Below are positions 1-10,500 of a stretch of DNA of 64,000 bases, piece by piece. Origin of the DNA: Symsagittifera roscoffensis (lineage: Eukaryota; Xenacoelomorpha; Acoela; Convolutidae); the NCBI RefSeq assembly GCF_963678635.1, contig NC_087066.1:24937881-25001880 (forward strand), given 5' to 3'. Both the position numbers and the translations under genes were made by a program. The first letter of the stretch is position 1. Each line of letters opens with the position of its first letter. The notes below the pieces were generated by a model, which was not told the DNA's origin, searched no databases, and saw only the letters and a program-made list of their open reading frames with translations.

Positions 1-261
1 AAACTTGAAACTCAACTTAAAGTATCGTCTCATAAAACACTGAAAGTATCATCAGCAAATATGTATGAGTTCAAAGTTTTTCAAATCAGGGATCTTAGGG
101 AAACTATTCTAATCATACACTCAATCTGGCATCCAGCATGAAATCTTTTCATATCGCAGAGCAGCTCAATTTTTTTTTTAAACTTGAATGATCGCAAAAA
201 AGATTATTTAGAATAGTTTTTTTAAATAAAAGACAAAGGTCGTTTAGGAGATGAAAAATAA
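1..261. other. Left flank of retroelement copy 1, no gene seen
   Basis: This stretch is AT-rich host DNA with no convincing exon, RNA gene or repeat that I can recognise. Its last four bases (258-261, ATAA) are repeated directly after the 3' LTR of copy 1 at 19067-19070, so this is the original insertion-site flank. Confidence 0.6.
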
Positions 262-671
262 TGGAACCTGATCTAAACTACATTTTATGATTGGATAAAT
301 TAGATATTTTACCACTGTAAAGTATTTAATATTAACCAATCATGATCCATCTAACTAACAACCCACTTATTTGTAAGTGCTGAAATTACTTGTAATTTCA
401 GCACCAGAGAGATTTGAATTTAATTTAGAAATTAGTTGACTCTCCAAGAAGACTTCAGCAACCGCAATAAACCAGTATACCCTAGATCTATTGAGCCTAG
501 CAGAGACTAGTTAAACAACCTGAGACTAGATAGTATAAGAGTAAGATTAGGATTGGTATTAGACTAAGAAGTTGCACGAATCTATCCGGCCGAAAATAAG
601 ATAGCGTGACGAGCAGACGGTGTACCCTATCCGAAATTACTCTATGAGTTATACACTTCGGTCCTAACTCA
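262..671 (+). repeat. 5' LTR of copy 1
   Basis: The LTR is 410 bp and matches 18657-19066 except for one G/A difference inside the central palindrome. It starts TG and ends CA. Visible internal parts are a 28-bp near-perfect palindrome at 377-404, an AATAAA at 466-471 that could serve as poly(A) signal, and a TATAAG at 534-539. The last bases form an inverted pair, TGAGTTA and TAACTCA, around a cTTCGg loop. Promoter and R boundaries cannot be fixed from sequence alone. Confidence 0.95.
377..404. repeat. 28-bp LTR palindrome
   Basis: The arms GTGCTGAAATTAC and GTAATTTCAGCAC are exact reverse complements separated by TT. The palindrome is present in all four LTRs (also 18772-18799, 39776-39803, 58230-58257). 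The only difference between the two copy 1 LTRs falls in it. It could be an RNA hairpin near the transcript ends or a protein-binding site. Confidence 0.85.
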
Positions 672-673
672 TC

Positions 674-690
674 TGGTGCGACCATAAGTC
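674..690 (+). other. Primer-binding site of copy 1
   Basis: TGGTGCGACCATAAGTC starts two bases after the LTR. It begins with the TGG that pairs with a tRNA CCA end, and it is identical at the same place in copy 2 (40073-40089). I could not assign the tRNA isoacceptor with confidence. Confidence 0.75.
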
Positions 691-758
691 TAAAATAAGA
701 CCTTAATAGCTTAGAATTAACCAAAAATAGATTAGAATTTAGACAAAACATTTTTAAA

Positions 759-992
759 ATGTTACACGACGATAATTTAATCGAAATGTCTCTACGACTC
801 AATAGATCAAAGCCAATATTCCGAACGATAAGAGAACTACCCGGAATTGCAAGAAGACCTCGTACCAGAGACGACATACGACAAAGTAGAAACTTACCAT
901 ATAGTTATATGATAGTTCGGCAAAAGCCAACACAAACTTTTGTTTTTAGAATACTACTAGCAATGAATTTAGATTTTCATTTGCAAACATAA
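759..992 (+). CDS. 77-aa leader ORF, unknown function
   Basis: This is a small basic protein starting 68 bases after the primer-binding site. I recognise no family. Copy 2 has the same frame, start and stop (40158-40391). Between the copies I count ten base changes in the frame: six are silent codon changes and the rest give only three amino-acid changes (R to T, A to G, V to I), with no indels. That pattern suggests selection on the protein rather than on a neutral leader. It may be a true accessory protein, an upstream ORF regulating downstream translation, or the first coding exon of a spliced mRNA, because a later reading frame in this element lacks its own ATG. Confidence 0.55.
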   Translation: MLHDDNLIEMSLRLNRSKPIFRTIRELPGIARRPRTRDDIRQSRNLPYSYMIVRQKPTQTFVFRILLAMNLDFHLQT

Positions 993-1318
993 AATCTTGA
1001 AGTCAATCTTCAAAATCATTTCAGGCGCTAAACCAAATTATTAATATACAATAACGATTGATAAGGAGATCTCAGATCGTTTTCCTAAATTCTACAGTAA
1101 TATACAAAACATGTTTGAAAAATATTTATTGAAAAATCAAAATAAAAATTAGTAGCATGACAATAAATGGTTAGTAACTATAAATCATCCTGTTGTTCCA
1201 GCTTCATCACCTAAACATAACAGGATTCATAAGCTCACTAATATCATAAAAACACTAAATCTTTTCTCTACACAAATTTAAATCATTTTAAACTTAAATT
1301 CACTTAAATTTAAAATCA

Positions 1319-1806
1319 GATCATCAAGGCTCATCCTTGGATCTTAAATCATTTTCTATTTAAATAAATTTAAAACTTGATCATCAAGGCCTCTCCTTGG
1401 ATCAAAAAGAACAATTTTGTTCTCCCCCACCCACTTAGCTAGTGTCTAACGACCTCAAACGTCGATTCACTATCCAACCCTTTCTAAAAACCCAGGACTA
1501 ACAGAAATTTTTGAACAAAACTTATCATTCAAATTAGGATAAACAGTGAAGAACTTCGGTTATTCATCCTTCACTTGATCCCCCCTCTTACCAGACCCAG
1601 GATAAATCTTAGACTTAGTAAGTTTAAAATAGTATCTAACGAACTACTCGCGTTCTAATTATACCTGAACCTTGTGGATCGATTTACTATTCTCCAACCC
1701 TGAACACAATCACTACCCTTAAGTAAGATTAAGTAAGTTAACACCTTAGCTTATACTAGCCACGAGAAAGTATAAACTAATTCTTCGGAATCGATATACT
1801 TTTCTC
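1319..1806 (+). promoter_or_regulatory. Array of hairpins in the 5' leader of copy 1
   Basis: Two near-identical hairpins with arms CAAGG and CCTTG flanked by GATC lie at 1319-1343 and 1379-1403. A perfect stem AGAACA/TGTTCT with loop ATTT follows at 1408-1423. Four larger stem-loops then follow: about 1440-1472 (TAGTG/CACTA, inner CGAC/GTCG), 1545-1575 (AGTGAA/TTCACT, inner AAC-TTCG-GTT), about 1629-1690 (AATAGTA/TACTATT, inner GAAC/GTTC) and 1764-1806 (GAGAAAGTATA pairing with TATACTTTTCTC, inner ATTC-TTCG-GAAT). Three of the four are followed by CCAACCCT and three by ACCCAGG. Most are kept in copy 2. A role in packaging, dimerisation or internal translation start is inference. Confidence 0.6.
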
Positions 1807-1918
1807 CCCAACCCTGAACAAATAGACCCAGGTTAGGCTAACCAAAAAATCGTAAGGACTAACAGTCTAAGTAATAGAAATCATTTAACAACCGTTTGCA
1901 TCCGTCATCCTAAACCTT

Positions 1919-2386
1919 ATGTCATTTAAAAACCTAGGAAATAAACAAACAATCGTTTTACACAATTGTGAAATAGATAACAAAAAATACGATCTTGTAA
2001 TCAAACCACACACACAAACAGTTGGATATATCAGAACAAAACGACAAACACTAAAAAGAAAAATAATAACCAAACAAAGACAAATTACACGAAAAAGATT
2101 TTCCAAAAACCGCAACGCATTTTCAGAATCAGAAACCAGCAGTTTAGACGAACTTTATAAATTAAAAGAATCTATAGATAAACATTGCCCCATTCACGAT
2201 CAATTATATTTTTCCGACTCAGAAACAACTTCAAATTCATCAAAAAGAGGAAAAAGAAGAATAAAAAAGCAATATAAACACAAACCAGTACATTTATACA
2301 ATTGGAATCAACCAATTAGACACATTGATAATTACATATTAACAGTCATCAAACGAAAAAATGAGCTCAACACACACCCCAGGTGA
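1919..2386 (+). CDS. 155-aa basic protein upstream of gag
   Basis: The product is rich in Lys and Arg, with dense basic runs around residues 40-65 and 110-120 and a Ser-rich acidic patch between them. It has no transmembrane segment or signal peptide. I recognise no domain; the charge suggests nucleic-acid binding or a nuclear role. Its 3' end overlaps the gag ATG (2361) by 26 nt, and the same overlap exists in copy 2 (41322-41789 with 41764). The ORF is intact in both copies, with roughly a dozen amino-acid differences. Leaky scanning or reinitiation from this ORF into gag is a plausible expression route. Confidence 0.7.
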   Translation: MSFKNLGNKQTIVLHNCEIDNKKYDLVIKPHTQTVGYIRTKRQTLKRKIITKQRQITRKRFSKNRNAFSESETSSLDELYKLKESIDKHCPIHDQLYFSDSETTSNSSKRGKRRIKKQYKHKPVHLYNWNQPIRHIDNYILTVIKRKNELNTHPR

Positions 2387-5300
2387 AGAACGTCCAGATG
2401 ATGATGATATCTTCCCCTTTATCGTAGATGCAACCACTGATAGAGGACAGCACATATTTTGCAAAAATTTACTCTTAAATTTGTTTGAACCCGGAATCAG
2501 TCCATGTAAAACAGAGTTCCCAGATGTAAAAATCAAAAGACAAATTATCGATCATTATTTGAAAGATATATGTAACTTAACACAACAATACGGAATCTAC
2601 TCCATAGAATTCAACTCACCAAACCAGAATCACAGCAAATATGTAATTCAAACAGACGACCTTGATTTAGAATTCTCAAAAGTATTCTCAGAATATATAA
2701 AAAGCATACAATATCATAACTCACAAAGAGCAAACTCCATATTCACCAATGAAGTTTTTGCAATAATATATAGTTATATCTCGATATTAGAAAACGAAAT
2801 CCCAATCACAAATGTTTCACCGACAGAAACATCTAAACATATAAGAGTACGACATGAAATCACACTACTCTCTAGTTTTCTAAATATAATTAAAGAAAAT
2901 TTCACGAAAGATGAAGTTTCACAACATACAAAACACGACTTACAAAAAATTTTGGCATGGTTCATAATAGATTATTTCACACATAATATTGATTTAATTT
3001 CACAAGCAAGAAAAAATTTTAGACCCCAAAACTCAAACGATGATACTGCCATCACAGAACAATCAGACTATGTTTGGGACCCCGAATGGTCTCATCCCGC
3101 ATTCATAAACTTCCCACAATCAATCTCAAGTCAAGCAATAAGTACAATATCTTATGTAAGAGATTATGTAAGAGTAATACCATTAACCATTGATGCAACA
3201 CCATTAAACTATAATACATTTTTACCTGATATGCAAAATAATAGTTTAAACTCCACAGTCATACACAATGAAAACCTCAATGGAACTAGAAATCTCACTC
3301 AACAAGATATCCAGACACCATCACACTTCATAAATGAAGAAATCGTACACACAACAACTACACAACAAAGTATTTCATCAATACGTCCAAATTTAACAAC
3401 ACCAAGAAATACAAACCCTTCACAAACACAAGTAACCTTACAATCAACCGTTAAACCTTCGGTTGCCCCAAAATATTCACACATGGATTATCAAACATAC
3501 AGACCCATGACAATACCGTCAAAAACACGTAAAACGTTCACTAGAAACAATTTTGCAGAACATAATTATAATTACACACATCCATCAAAAACAAATTATC
3601 CCCCACAAAAAAATTTTAATAATTATACAAGATCTCGAAACTGGGATAACCCAATGGCACAAACTAATTCAGTAAACTTTCAAACAAATATACATCCTTC
3701 ACAGGATCGTAGTGAAAACTATCCATTTTTTCAACAAAATAAAAATAAAAAACAAACATCTTATCAAATGGATTACTTATCCTCAGATGATGATTTTTTA
3801 CAACCAGATATATTTGCACCATATAATCAAGAATATCGTGGACAAGGAGTACAGAAACCACATACAAATCATAGAATTTTTTCTCCACAACCGATAGATA
3901 CACAAAATCAACAACCAATTCAACAACAAAACCCAATTAATACACAATATTTTCAACCAATTCAGCAACAAAACCCAATGATCACACACTCGTATCAACC
4001 GACACAAATGCAAAATGAAATACCACTCCCATATTATCTTCAACAACACGAAATAACAAGAAATCAACTTTCAAATTTTTCTCAAATGCCAAATGCAGCA
4101 GAATCATTACAAATGACAATGAATCCATACCTTATGGGTGGATCATCAATAACATCAAATAAACCTTTAATGGTATTCACAGGAACAGACCCTGAATATT
4201 CTGTAGAAGACTATTTAAATGCAGTAACAGCAAATTTGATTTTAAATATAGGACCTGAACCAATTAATACGCCACTACATCAAAACTGGATACATCGACG
4301 CACAGCGTTGATACAAACAACTTTAGACGGCGCAGCCCAAAAATGGTTTTCAGTATTGCCTATAGAAATAAAATCAAATTGGAAAAGGTTTACACAAGAA
4401 TTTTCAAAAATGTTTGACTCCGAAAGAAACAAACAACAACAAAGAGTTTTATGTAATGAAATTCGCAGAATACCAAATGAAACCATCAAGCAATTAGCAG
4501 TACGCATCGAAACACTAGTTCGAAAAGCATATTCATTAAATACACACGACTATAAAAACACAAAGATGACAGAAATCTTAATGATGACCTTAACACCGCA
4601 ATTAAGAAAAATAGCAATAAAAAAGAGAGCATCCCATCCTTCTTCAATTCGAGAACCCGATTTAGATTTTCGAAAACTAGTAGACAAACTAGAACAAGCA
4701 GAAATCACAATGAAACTCGAAGAAACAGAAAATCTGAAATTACAATATGTTAACCGAATCGAAACAAATACCACAAGTATCAACAATATACAGGAATCAG
4801 ATACAGACCTCGTTGAAAAAATCACTGAAATACTCAATATTTACGAAAAACACCCAAACTTTAAAGGCAAACCATCTTTCAAAAAATGGTGTAAATATTG
4901 CCGACGATACGGACATAGTATTTCTGAATGTAGACAAAAACAGCAAGACAATCAAAATAAACCTCAAAAATATAAAGAACCAAATAAATCATTCTATCAA
5001 TACATGAAAAAAGATCAAAATCTACCGAACAAAACTGTGTACAGCAACAACAGTTCAGGAAAACCACTCCCGAACAATACAAATTATACAAGAAATCAAT
5101 CACCATTTAACTCAAGTTATAGAGGAAGATCACCAGAACGAAGAAATACGCAAAATTCATCACAAAATCACTACAATAGACCAAATAGTCGAAACAACTA
5201 CTCCAGATCAAATTCAAATACAACACGATTTGTTTCTAGATCTAATTCCCAATCAAGAAATAATTACTATCCAAACAACCAATCACGAAATTCATCATAC

Positions 5301-6458
5301 AATAGGAATAGAAACTACTCCAATAATCGGAATAGAAGTTATTCAAACAACCGAAACCAGAATTACCCGAACAATCGATCAAGGAATAACTCATATAATA
5401 GATCGAACTATAACAGACCAAACAATAATTACCAAAACAGATCACGAAATAATTCACAAAATCGACATTCAAGTTATAATAATCGTTATAGAAATTATTC
5501 CCAATCACCACACAGGAATAATAACCATTATAATAATTCTAATAATCGCCATAGAAGTAGTACACCTAAACATCAAAGGAATATAAATCAAGTACAATCA
5601 AATCCAGAAACAACATCAGACCCTCCAGGTATTGACGACACAGTAAATGATATGTTACAACTCAATCAAATAAACTGTGAATCATCAGACTCAGAAAGTG
5701 AAACAGAAAACACTATCTCCATCAATATGATAGCAGTCGAAAATGACTATGAACCTATTATATATGAACAACCATTTTCATCACACATATATGAAAGTCA
5801 ATCAGAACTCCTTCACAATTATTATATTGAACCCATCCATTCCACACCGACGACGCAAAAAACTAATGAAATTAACACTACAAATCAACCCAATGAGAAT
5901 GACAAAACAAAATGCTTGAATACAAATCACATCTATCAAAACATACAAAAAGAACAACCCAAAGAAACAATTTGGACAATACCATTTCTTTTAGAAAGTC
6001 CAAGAAGCAAAGAATTTCAACCACCAGATCTTGAAATTGATTTTCTAATTGATTCAGGAGCAGAATCAAATATAATAAACATTCCCACATGGAATGAAAT
6101 AAAAACCTTACACCCAAAGCTAACACCTCTTGAAACCTCCAGTAAACTAGCAACAGCACAAGGATCAACATTGGTAAAATATGGAAAAATTCAATTATTT
6201 CTTCTCCCCACAAGAACAATGGAGCAAAATAAAATTTTAACTAAACCATTTAAACAAATATTCCATATCACTGATATTAAACACAATATCATTGGAATAC
6301 CATTTATCTCTAAATATATACCAACAATCAACATATTAAACAGTAAAATACTAATCAAAGATAAATACACAAAAGCAAAAGACACATCCCTAACATTTTT
6401 TCAAAGATTAAACAAACAACCACCATTCTTTTCAAAATTTTATCCAATATATAACTAA
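2361..6458 (+). CDS. gag-pro: Gag polyprotein fused to aspartic protease
   Basis: The frame encodes 1365 aa, far longer than usual Ty3/Gypsy Gag. The first 600 residues include an unfamiliar N-terminal region and a Gln/Pro/Asn-rich linker. A retrotransposon Gag core lies at about 600-830 (contains VEDYLNAV and AAQKWFSVLP). A CCHC knuckle (C-X2-C-X4-H-X4-C) lies at about 843-860, followed by about 190 residues of Asn/Arg/Ser-rich repeats. The protease is near residues 1215-1330 with active-site motif DSGAE at about 1230. The frame ends at TAA 6456-6458, but the downstream sequence stays open in the same frame into RT. In copy 2 that codon is CAA, so the TAA is either a point mutation or a suppressible stop. 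The start was chosen at the first ATG, conserved in copy 2. Confidence 0.9.
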   Translation: MSSTHTPGEERPDDDDIFPFIVDATTDRGQHIFCKNLLLNLFEPGISPCKTEFPDVKIKRQIIDHYLKDICNLTQQYGIYSIEFNSPNQNHSKYVIQTDDLDLEFSKVFSEYIKSIQYHNSQRANSIFTNEVFAIIYSYISILENEIPITNVSPTETSKHIRVRHEITLLSSFLNIIKENFTKDEVSQHTKHDLQKILAWFIIDYFTHNIDLISQARKNFRPQNSNDDTAITEQSDYVWDPEWSHPAFINFPQSISSQAISTISYVRDYVRVIPLTIDATPLNYNTFLPDMQNNSLNSTVIHNENLNGTRNLTQQDIQTPSHFINEEIVHTTTTQQSISSIRPNLTTPRNTNPSQTQVTLQSTVKPSVAPKYSHMDYQTYRPMTIPSKTRKTFTRNNFAEHNYNYTHPSKTNYPPQKNFNNYTRSRNWDNPMAQTNSVNFQTNIHPSQDRSENYPFFQQNKNKKQTSYQMDYLSSDDDFLQPDIFAPYNQEYRGQGVQKPHTNHRIFSPQPIDTQNQQPIQQQNPINTQYFQPIQQQNPMITHSYQPTQMQNEIPLPYYLQQHEITRNQLSNFSQMPNAAESLQMTMNPYLMGGSSITSNKPLMVFTGTDPEYSVEDYLNAVTANLILNIGPEPINTPLHQNWIHRRTALIQTTLDGAAQKWFSVLPIEIKSNWKRFTQEFSKMFDSERNKQQQRVLCNEIRRIPNETIKQLAVRIETLVRKAYSLNTHDYKNTKMTEILMMTLTPQLRKIAIKKRASHPSSIREPDLDFRKLVDKLEQAEITMKLEETENLKLQYVNRIETNTTSINNIQESDTDLVEKITEILNIYEKHPNFKGKPSFKKWCKYCRRYGHSISECRQKQQDNQNKPQKYKEPNKSFYQYMKKDQNLPNKTVYSNNSSGKPLPNNTNYTRNQSPFNSSYRGRSPERRNTQNSSQNHYNRPNSRNNYSRSNSNTTRFVSRSNSQSRNNYYPNNQSRNSSYNRNRNYSNNRNRSYSNNRNQNYPNNRSRNNSYNRSNYNRPNNNYQNRSRNNSQNRHSSYNNRYRNYSQSPHRNNNHYNNSNNRHRSSTPKHQRNINQVQSNPETTSDPPGIDDTVNDMLQLNQINCESSDSESETENTISINMIAVENDYEPIIYEQPFSSHIYESQSELLHNYYIEPIHSTPTTQKTNEINTTNQPNENDKTKCLNTNHIYQNIQKEQPKETIWTIPFLLESPRSKEFQPPDLEIDFLIDSGAESNIINIPTWNEIKTLHPKLTPLETSSKLATAQGSTLVKYGKIQLFLLPTRTMEQNKILTKPFKQIFHITDIKHNIIGIPFISKYIPTINILNSKILIKDKYTKAKDTSLTFFQRLNKQPPFFSKFYPIYN

Positions 6459-7499
6459 CAAAGAAAACACTTGAAACCACTATCAGGAAACATATATAAT
6501 TTTTCAATAAAACAAGTTCACCAATATGATAAAAAACAAAACAAACAACAACTCTATATGTCAGATTTTGAATTCAAACCTATCCATAAGTTTTTCAAAA
6601 TCACAATTTCATCCATAAAATATTTGAAAAACTCGAATTCAGTGATTATTTCTCTACATGTATACAACAATACACCCTATCAAGTAACACTACCTTTAGG
6701 ACTTTTAGGCTATTGCGAAACCAACGCTACAATATCACCAATATACGAAAAAGCATATCGCGTAAATAATATACTCCAATTATTAGATATTTGTCAATCC
6801 ACAATTCTTAATGAAGAATTATCCATAAATAATATAATAAGTAACGAAAAAAGAAATACGGATTATTTCACAAAAACCCCATATTTCAAACCGACATTCA
6901 ACATATATAACTACACAGAGAATCAACAGAAATTTTTAACAATGTTTAATTTCCAACATTCACAAATAACACAAGACGAAATTGAAAATCTAGCCAAACA
7001 GCTAATTAAATATTCATCAGTCTATGCAACATCCAAATTTGATGTTGGCAAAATCAGCTCATCACTACATCTCCCATTAAAACCAGACGCAATTTTCAAA
7101 AAACAAAGAGCAAGTAAAGTACCAATTCATTTACACGATAAAGTGAACAGATTACTTGATATTTTAGAACAATACAATATAATCTCACCAGTAAATAAAG
7201 AAGAACAACCAAAAGGTAACACATTTATCAACCCTGTTATCATTCTAGCCAAAGGAGAATCATTAAAAATCGTTCTCGACGCTAGATACCTCAACTCACT
7301 CATAGATGAATCAAAGTGTAATTGGCCTATTGAACCAATACAAGTTATTTTAACAAAAATTAACGGAAAATACTTTACAACCGCAGATATGAATAGTGCG
7401 TACAATCAAATGCCATTAGATGAACAATCGCGACGTTTAACACAATTTGTTATTGGAAACCAACAGTATTCAACCGCTTATTCTATGGAATATCCATAG
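6459..7499 (+). pseudogene. pol: Pol part 1: start of reverse transcriptase, broken
   Basis: This stretch continues in the gag-protease frame after the TAA at 6456-6458. It carries a linker and then the N-terminal half of RT: LDARYLN, and motif A as FTTADMNSAYNQMPLD, followed by QFVIG. There is no good ATG at its start, which fits a Gag-Pol fusion. The frame ends at 7497-7499 because about four bases are missing near 7465 relative to copy 2, between RT motifs A and B. The remaining RT continues in another frame from about 7467. Copy 2 is also disrupted at this exact point, by an in-frame TAA. Confidence 0.85.
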
Positions 7500-7522
7500 G
7501 ACCAGCAGCATTTTCAGCTTTT

Positions 7523-10500
7523 ATGAGCAAAATTTTTCGACCACTAATACACAAGAAAATCGCAATCACCTATTTAGACGATGTTTTTATGCAATCACAG
7601 ACTAAAGAAGAAATGTTCAATGTTTTAGAACAATATCACCAAATACTTCAGAACGAAAATCTGAAGGCCGCCCCCGATAAATCACACTTCTTTTTGACAA
7701 GAGTAAAATTCTTAGGACATAATATAGAAAGAAAAACAATCACCCCATTAAAATCACGCATTGATGCTATTCAAAAACTCCAACCACCAACAAACAAAAA
7801 GAAAATCCAAGAATTCCTTGGAATGTTGAATTTTTTAAGTAAATATGTCTATAAAATGCAATTATACCTAAGACCATTTTATAATATACTTAGACAACAA
7901 AATAATTTTGAATGGAACACAGAACATCAAGCACGATTTGAAGAAATTAAAAAACTTCTAACTGAACAAATTTCAAACACAATTCCAGATTCAAATCAAC
8001 CATTTTCTGCAATGTGCGATGCTTCGAACTTTGGCATCGGCGCAGCATTATTACAATCACATAATGGTACAAACAAAATGAACCTTATATCAGTAAACTC
8101 TCGATTATTCACTCAAGCAGAGCTAAGACTTTCAACCCTAATGAGAGAATGTACAGCCATAATCTATACACTTACAGAATATGAATTTCTGATACTTGGA
8201 TCAAAACATCCAACAGTTCTATTCACAGATCACAAACCAATCATTTTTCTCTTTACACAAAAATCTAATCCAAATCACCGAGTTTATAGATTTCAACTAA
8301 TTCTAATGAAATTCCCAAACTTACATATAGTTTGGACAGCAGGAAAGAATCTTGCATTACCAGACACATTAAGTCGAAATACGCCACCGGAATTACTTAC
8401 ACGTAAAACCACAGTTGAAATACCCAAAAATATAAAATTCTACCTTGCAAAAAACGAAACATCACCCCGACTAGAATGCAAATATGCAGTAAAAACTGAC
8501 GTTGAACAATCACAGATAAACAATCTACAACACTTCCCACTTTATTTAGATTGTCAAAATAATCACTATGAAGTTGACCTACTTGGAACATCAACTTTTA
8601 AACCAATCCCATATTCACAATGGATAAAAAATAACACAGAACAAAAAAGAGTAAAACAACACTCGCATAAAAAAGACCTTTTTCCACTAATTGAAAAAGA
8701 AAACCTAACTGATAAAATAAATTTATCAGGACCACAAACAAACGATTCAAAATACACAATAAATCAAATATTTGATCTTCATGACCCACTTGATACAATC
8801 CCTTTATCTAAATTAGAAATAGAAAACATTTTTCTCCCCCCAACAAAAACAATTACAATTTCAACATTGAAACAATACCAAAATCTTGACCCAGTAATTA
8901 GACAACTAAAATCATGGCACAAATATAAAACTAAACCCGTCAAGGCAGATACAACTATTTTAGGAAATAAAACACTCCTCCGATATTTTCGAAAATTCAA
9001 TAATACAACAATTAACGAAAACACAGACCTTCTAGAATACAAAGTAAATGAATCTACAGTTCCCTGTCTCCCTCTAAGTATGATTCTCATAGCTTTTAAT
9101 ATTTCACATACACAAAATATTAAAGGACACTCTGGATCAGAAAAAACATATTCAAACTTCATACAAAACTTTTATTTCCCAAATGCACCAATTTGGATAA
9201 AAGTACTATGCAATGATTGTATAGTATGTCAACTAAATAAACCTTATCCAAATCAAAAACAAATAGCACAAAAACAAGACTTTAAAGGACAAAGTTTGTA
9301 CTTTAACCACCGTATCTCCTTTGATACAAAAGGACCAATTTCACCCTCATCCGAAGGAAACTCCTACATTATGGTAATTGTTGACGCGTTTACACATTAT
9401 GTAGCACTTAACCCAGTACCACATTGTAACGCTTATTACGCTTACACAACACTCTATGAACACTGGATAGCCAAATTCGGACTACCAGAAATTTTAGTTA
9501 CAGACAACGGTACAGAATTCATAAATAATGAAATCATCACACTATGTCATCTATATAACATCAAACACAAACCACGTACATCTCACGCACCTTGGACAAA
9601 CGGCTTAGTCGAAGGTATGAACCGTTCATTACAAGAATATCTCAGATGTATCATCAATGGAAATGATACAAGATACACTGAATGGTCAGCAGATGTCAAA
9701 TTATTTCCCTTAGCATATAATTCACAAATTACGACAACTCTAGGAATGTCACCATATGAAATGGTTTTTAGCCAAAAGCCACGCAAACCAATAATGTTTA
9801 CAGCAAACTCTCATAAAAACGCACAAGGTTATTGTCAACCAAATAAAGACTCAATCTGTTATAACCTACCTTTACATACACACGATGAAGATCATTTTCA
9901 TCACCCACAAATTCTTAAATTAGCCTCCGGTACACACACCGAATGGATTTTAAACAGAGATAAAAAACACAATGAAATTTACCACAAAGTAACAAAAAAG
10001 TTGTTACAAAGGCAAAACATTAATGAACAAATAAATTCACGCTTTACACCAGCTTCCGATTTAAAAATTGGAACATTTGTTTTAATACCCAATTTTAATA
10101 CTCAAAAAGGAATTTCAAAAAAATTACAACCCCTTCGTAAAGGACCATACCAAATAATTGCAAAACCCACTGATGTCACATATAAAATCACCGACTCAGA
10201 CAAAAAAGAAATCGTTCAACACCGAAATAACCTATTACCTTATTATCCAAAAGAATACGCACTCCGCGAACTAACTCAATTATATTCTTTTACAGGTTTA
10301 CAAGTTATTCAAAATGACCCACATACGGAAAATACAACAAAGGAACAAAAAGATTTTCACCTCGAAAACCAAATAACAAAATCAACCACCACAAAAAACA
10401 ATACAAAAAATCTAGATCAAAATACATCTCAAAAAGAAAGAAAAAATAGAAAAATGACAGAACAAATAATACCCCAAGAACAAATCGACAAATCAGAATA

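Noticed and set aside
497-877. Minus-strand 126-aa frame over the LTR and leader
   Set aside because: It is the complement of the LTR, and shorter related frames recur in the other LTRs. It has no supporting context and reads across the primer-binding site, so I regard it as chance.
5230-5586. 118-aa plus-strand frame rich in Ile and Thr inside gag
   Set aside because: It is a shifted reading of the Asn/Arg/Ser repeat of Gag; the repetitive composition keeps alternative frames open.
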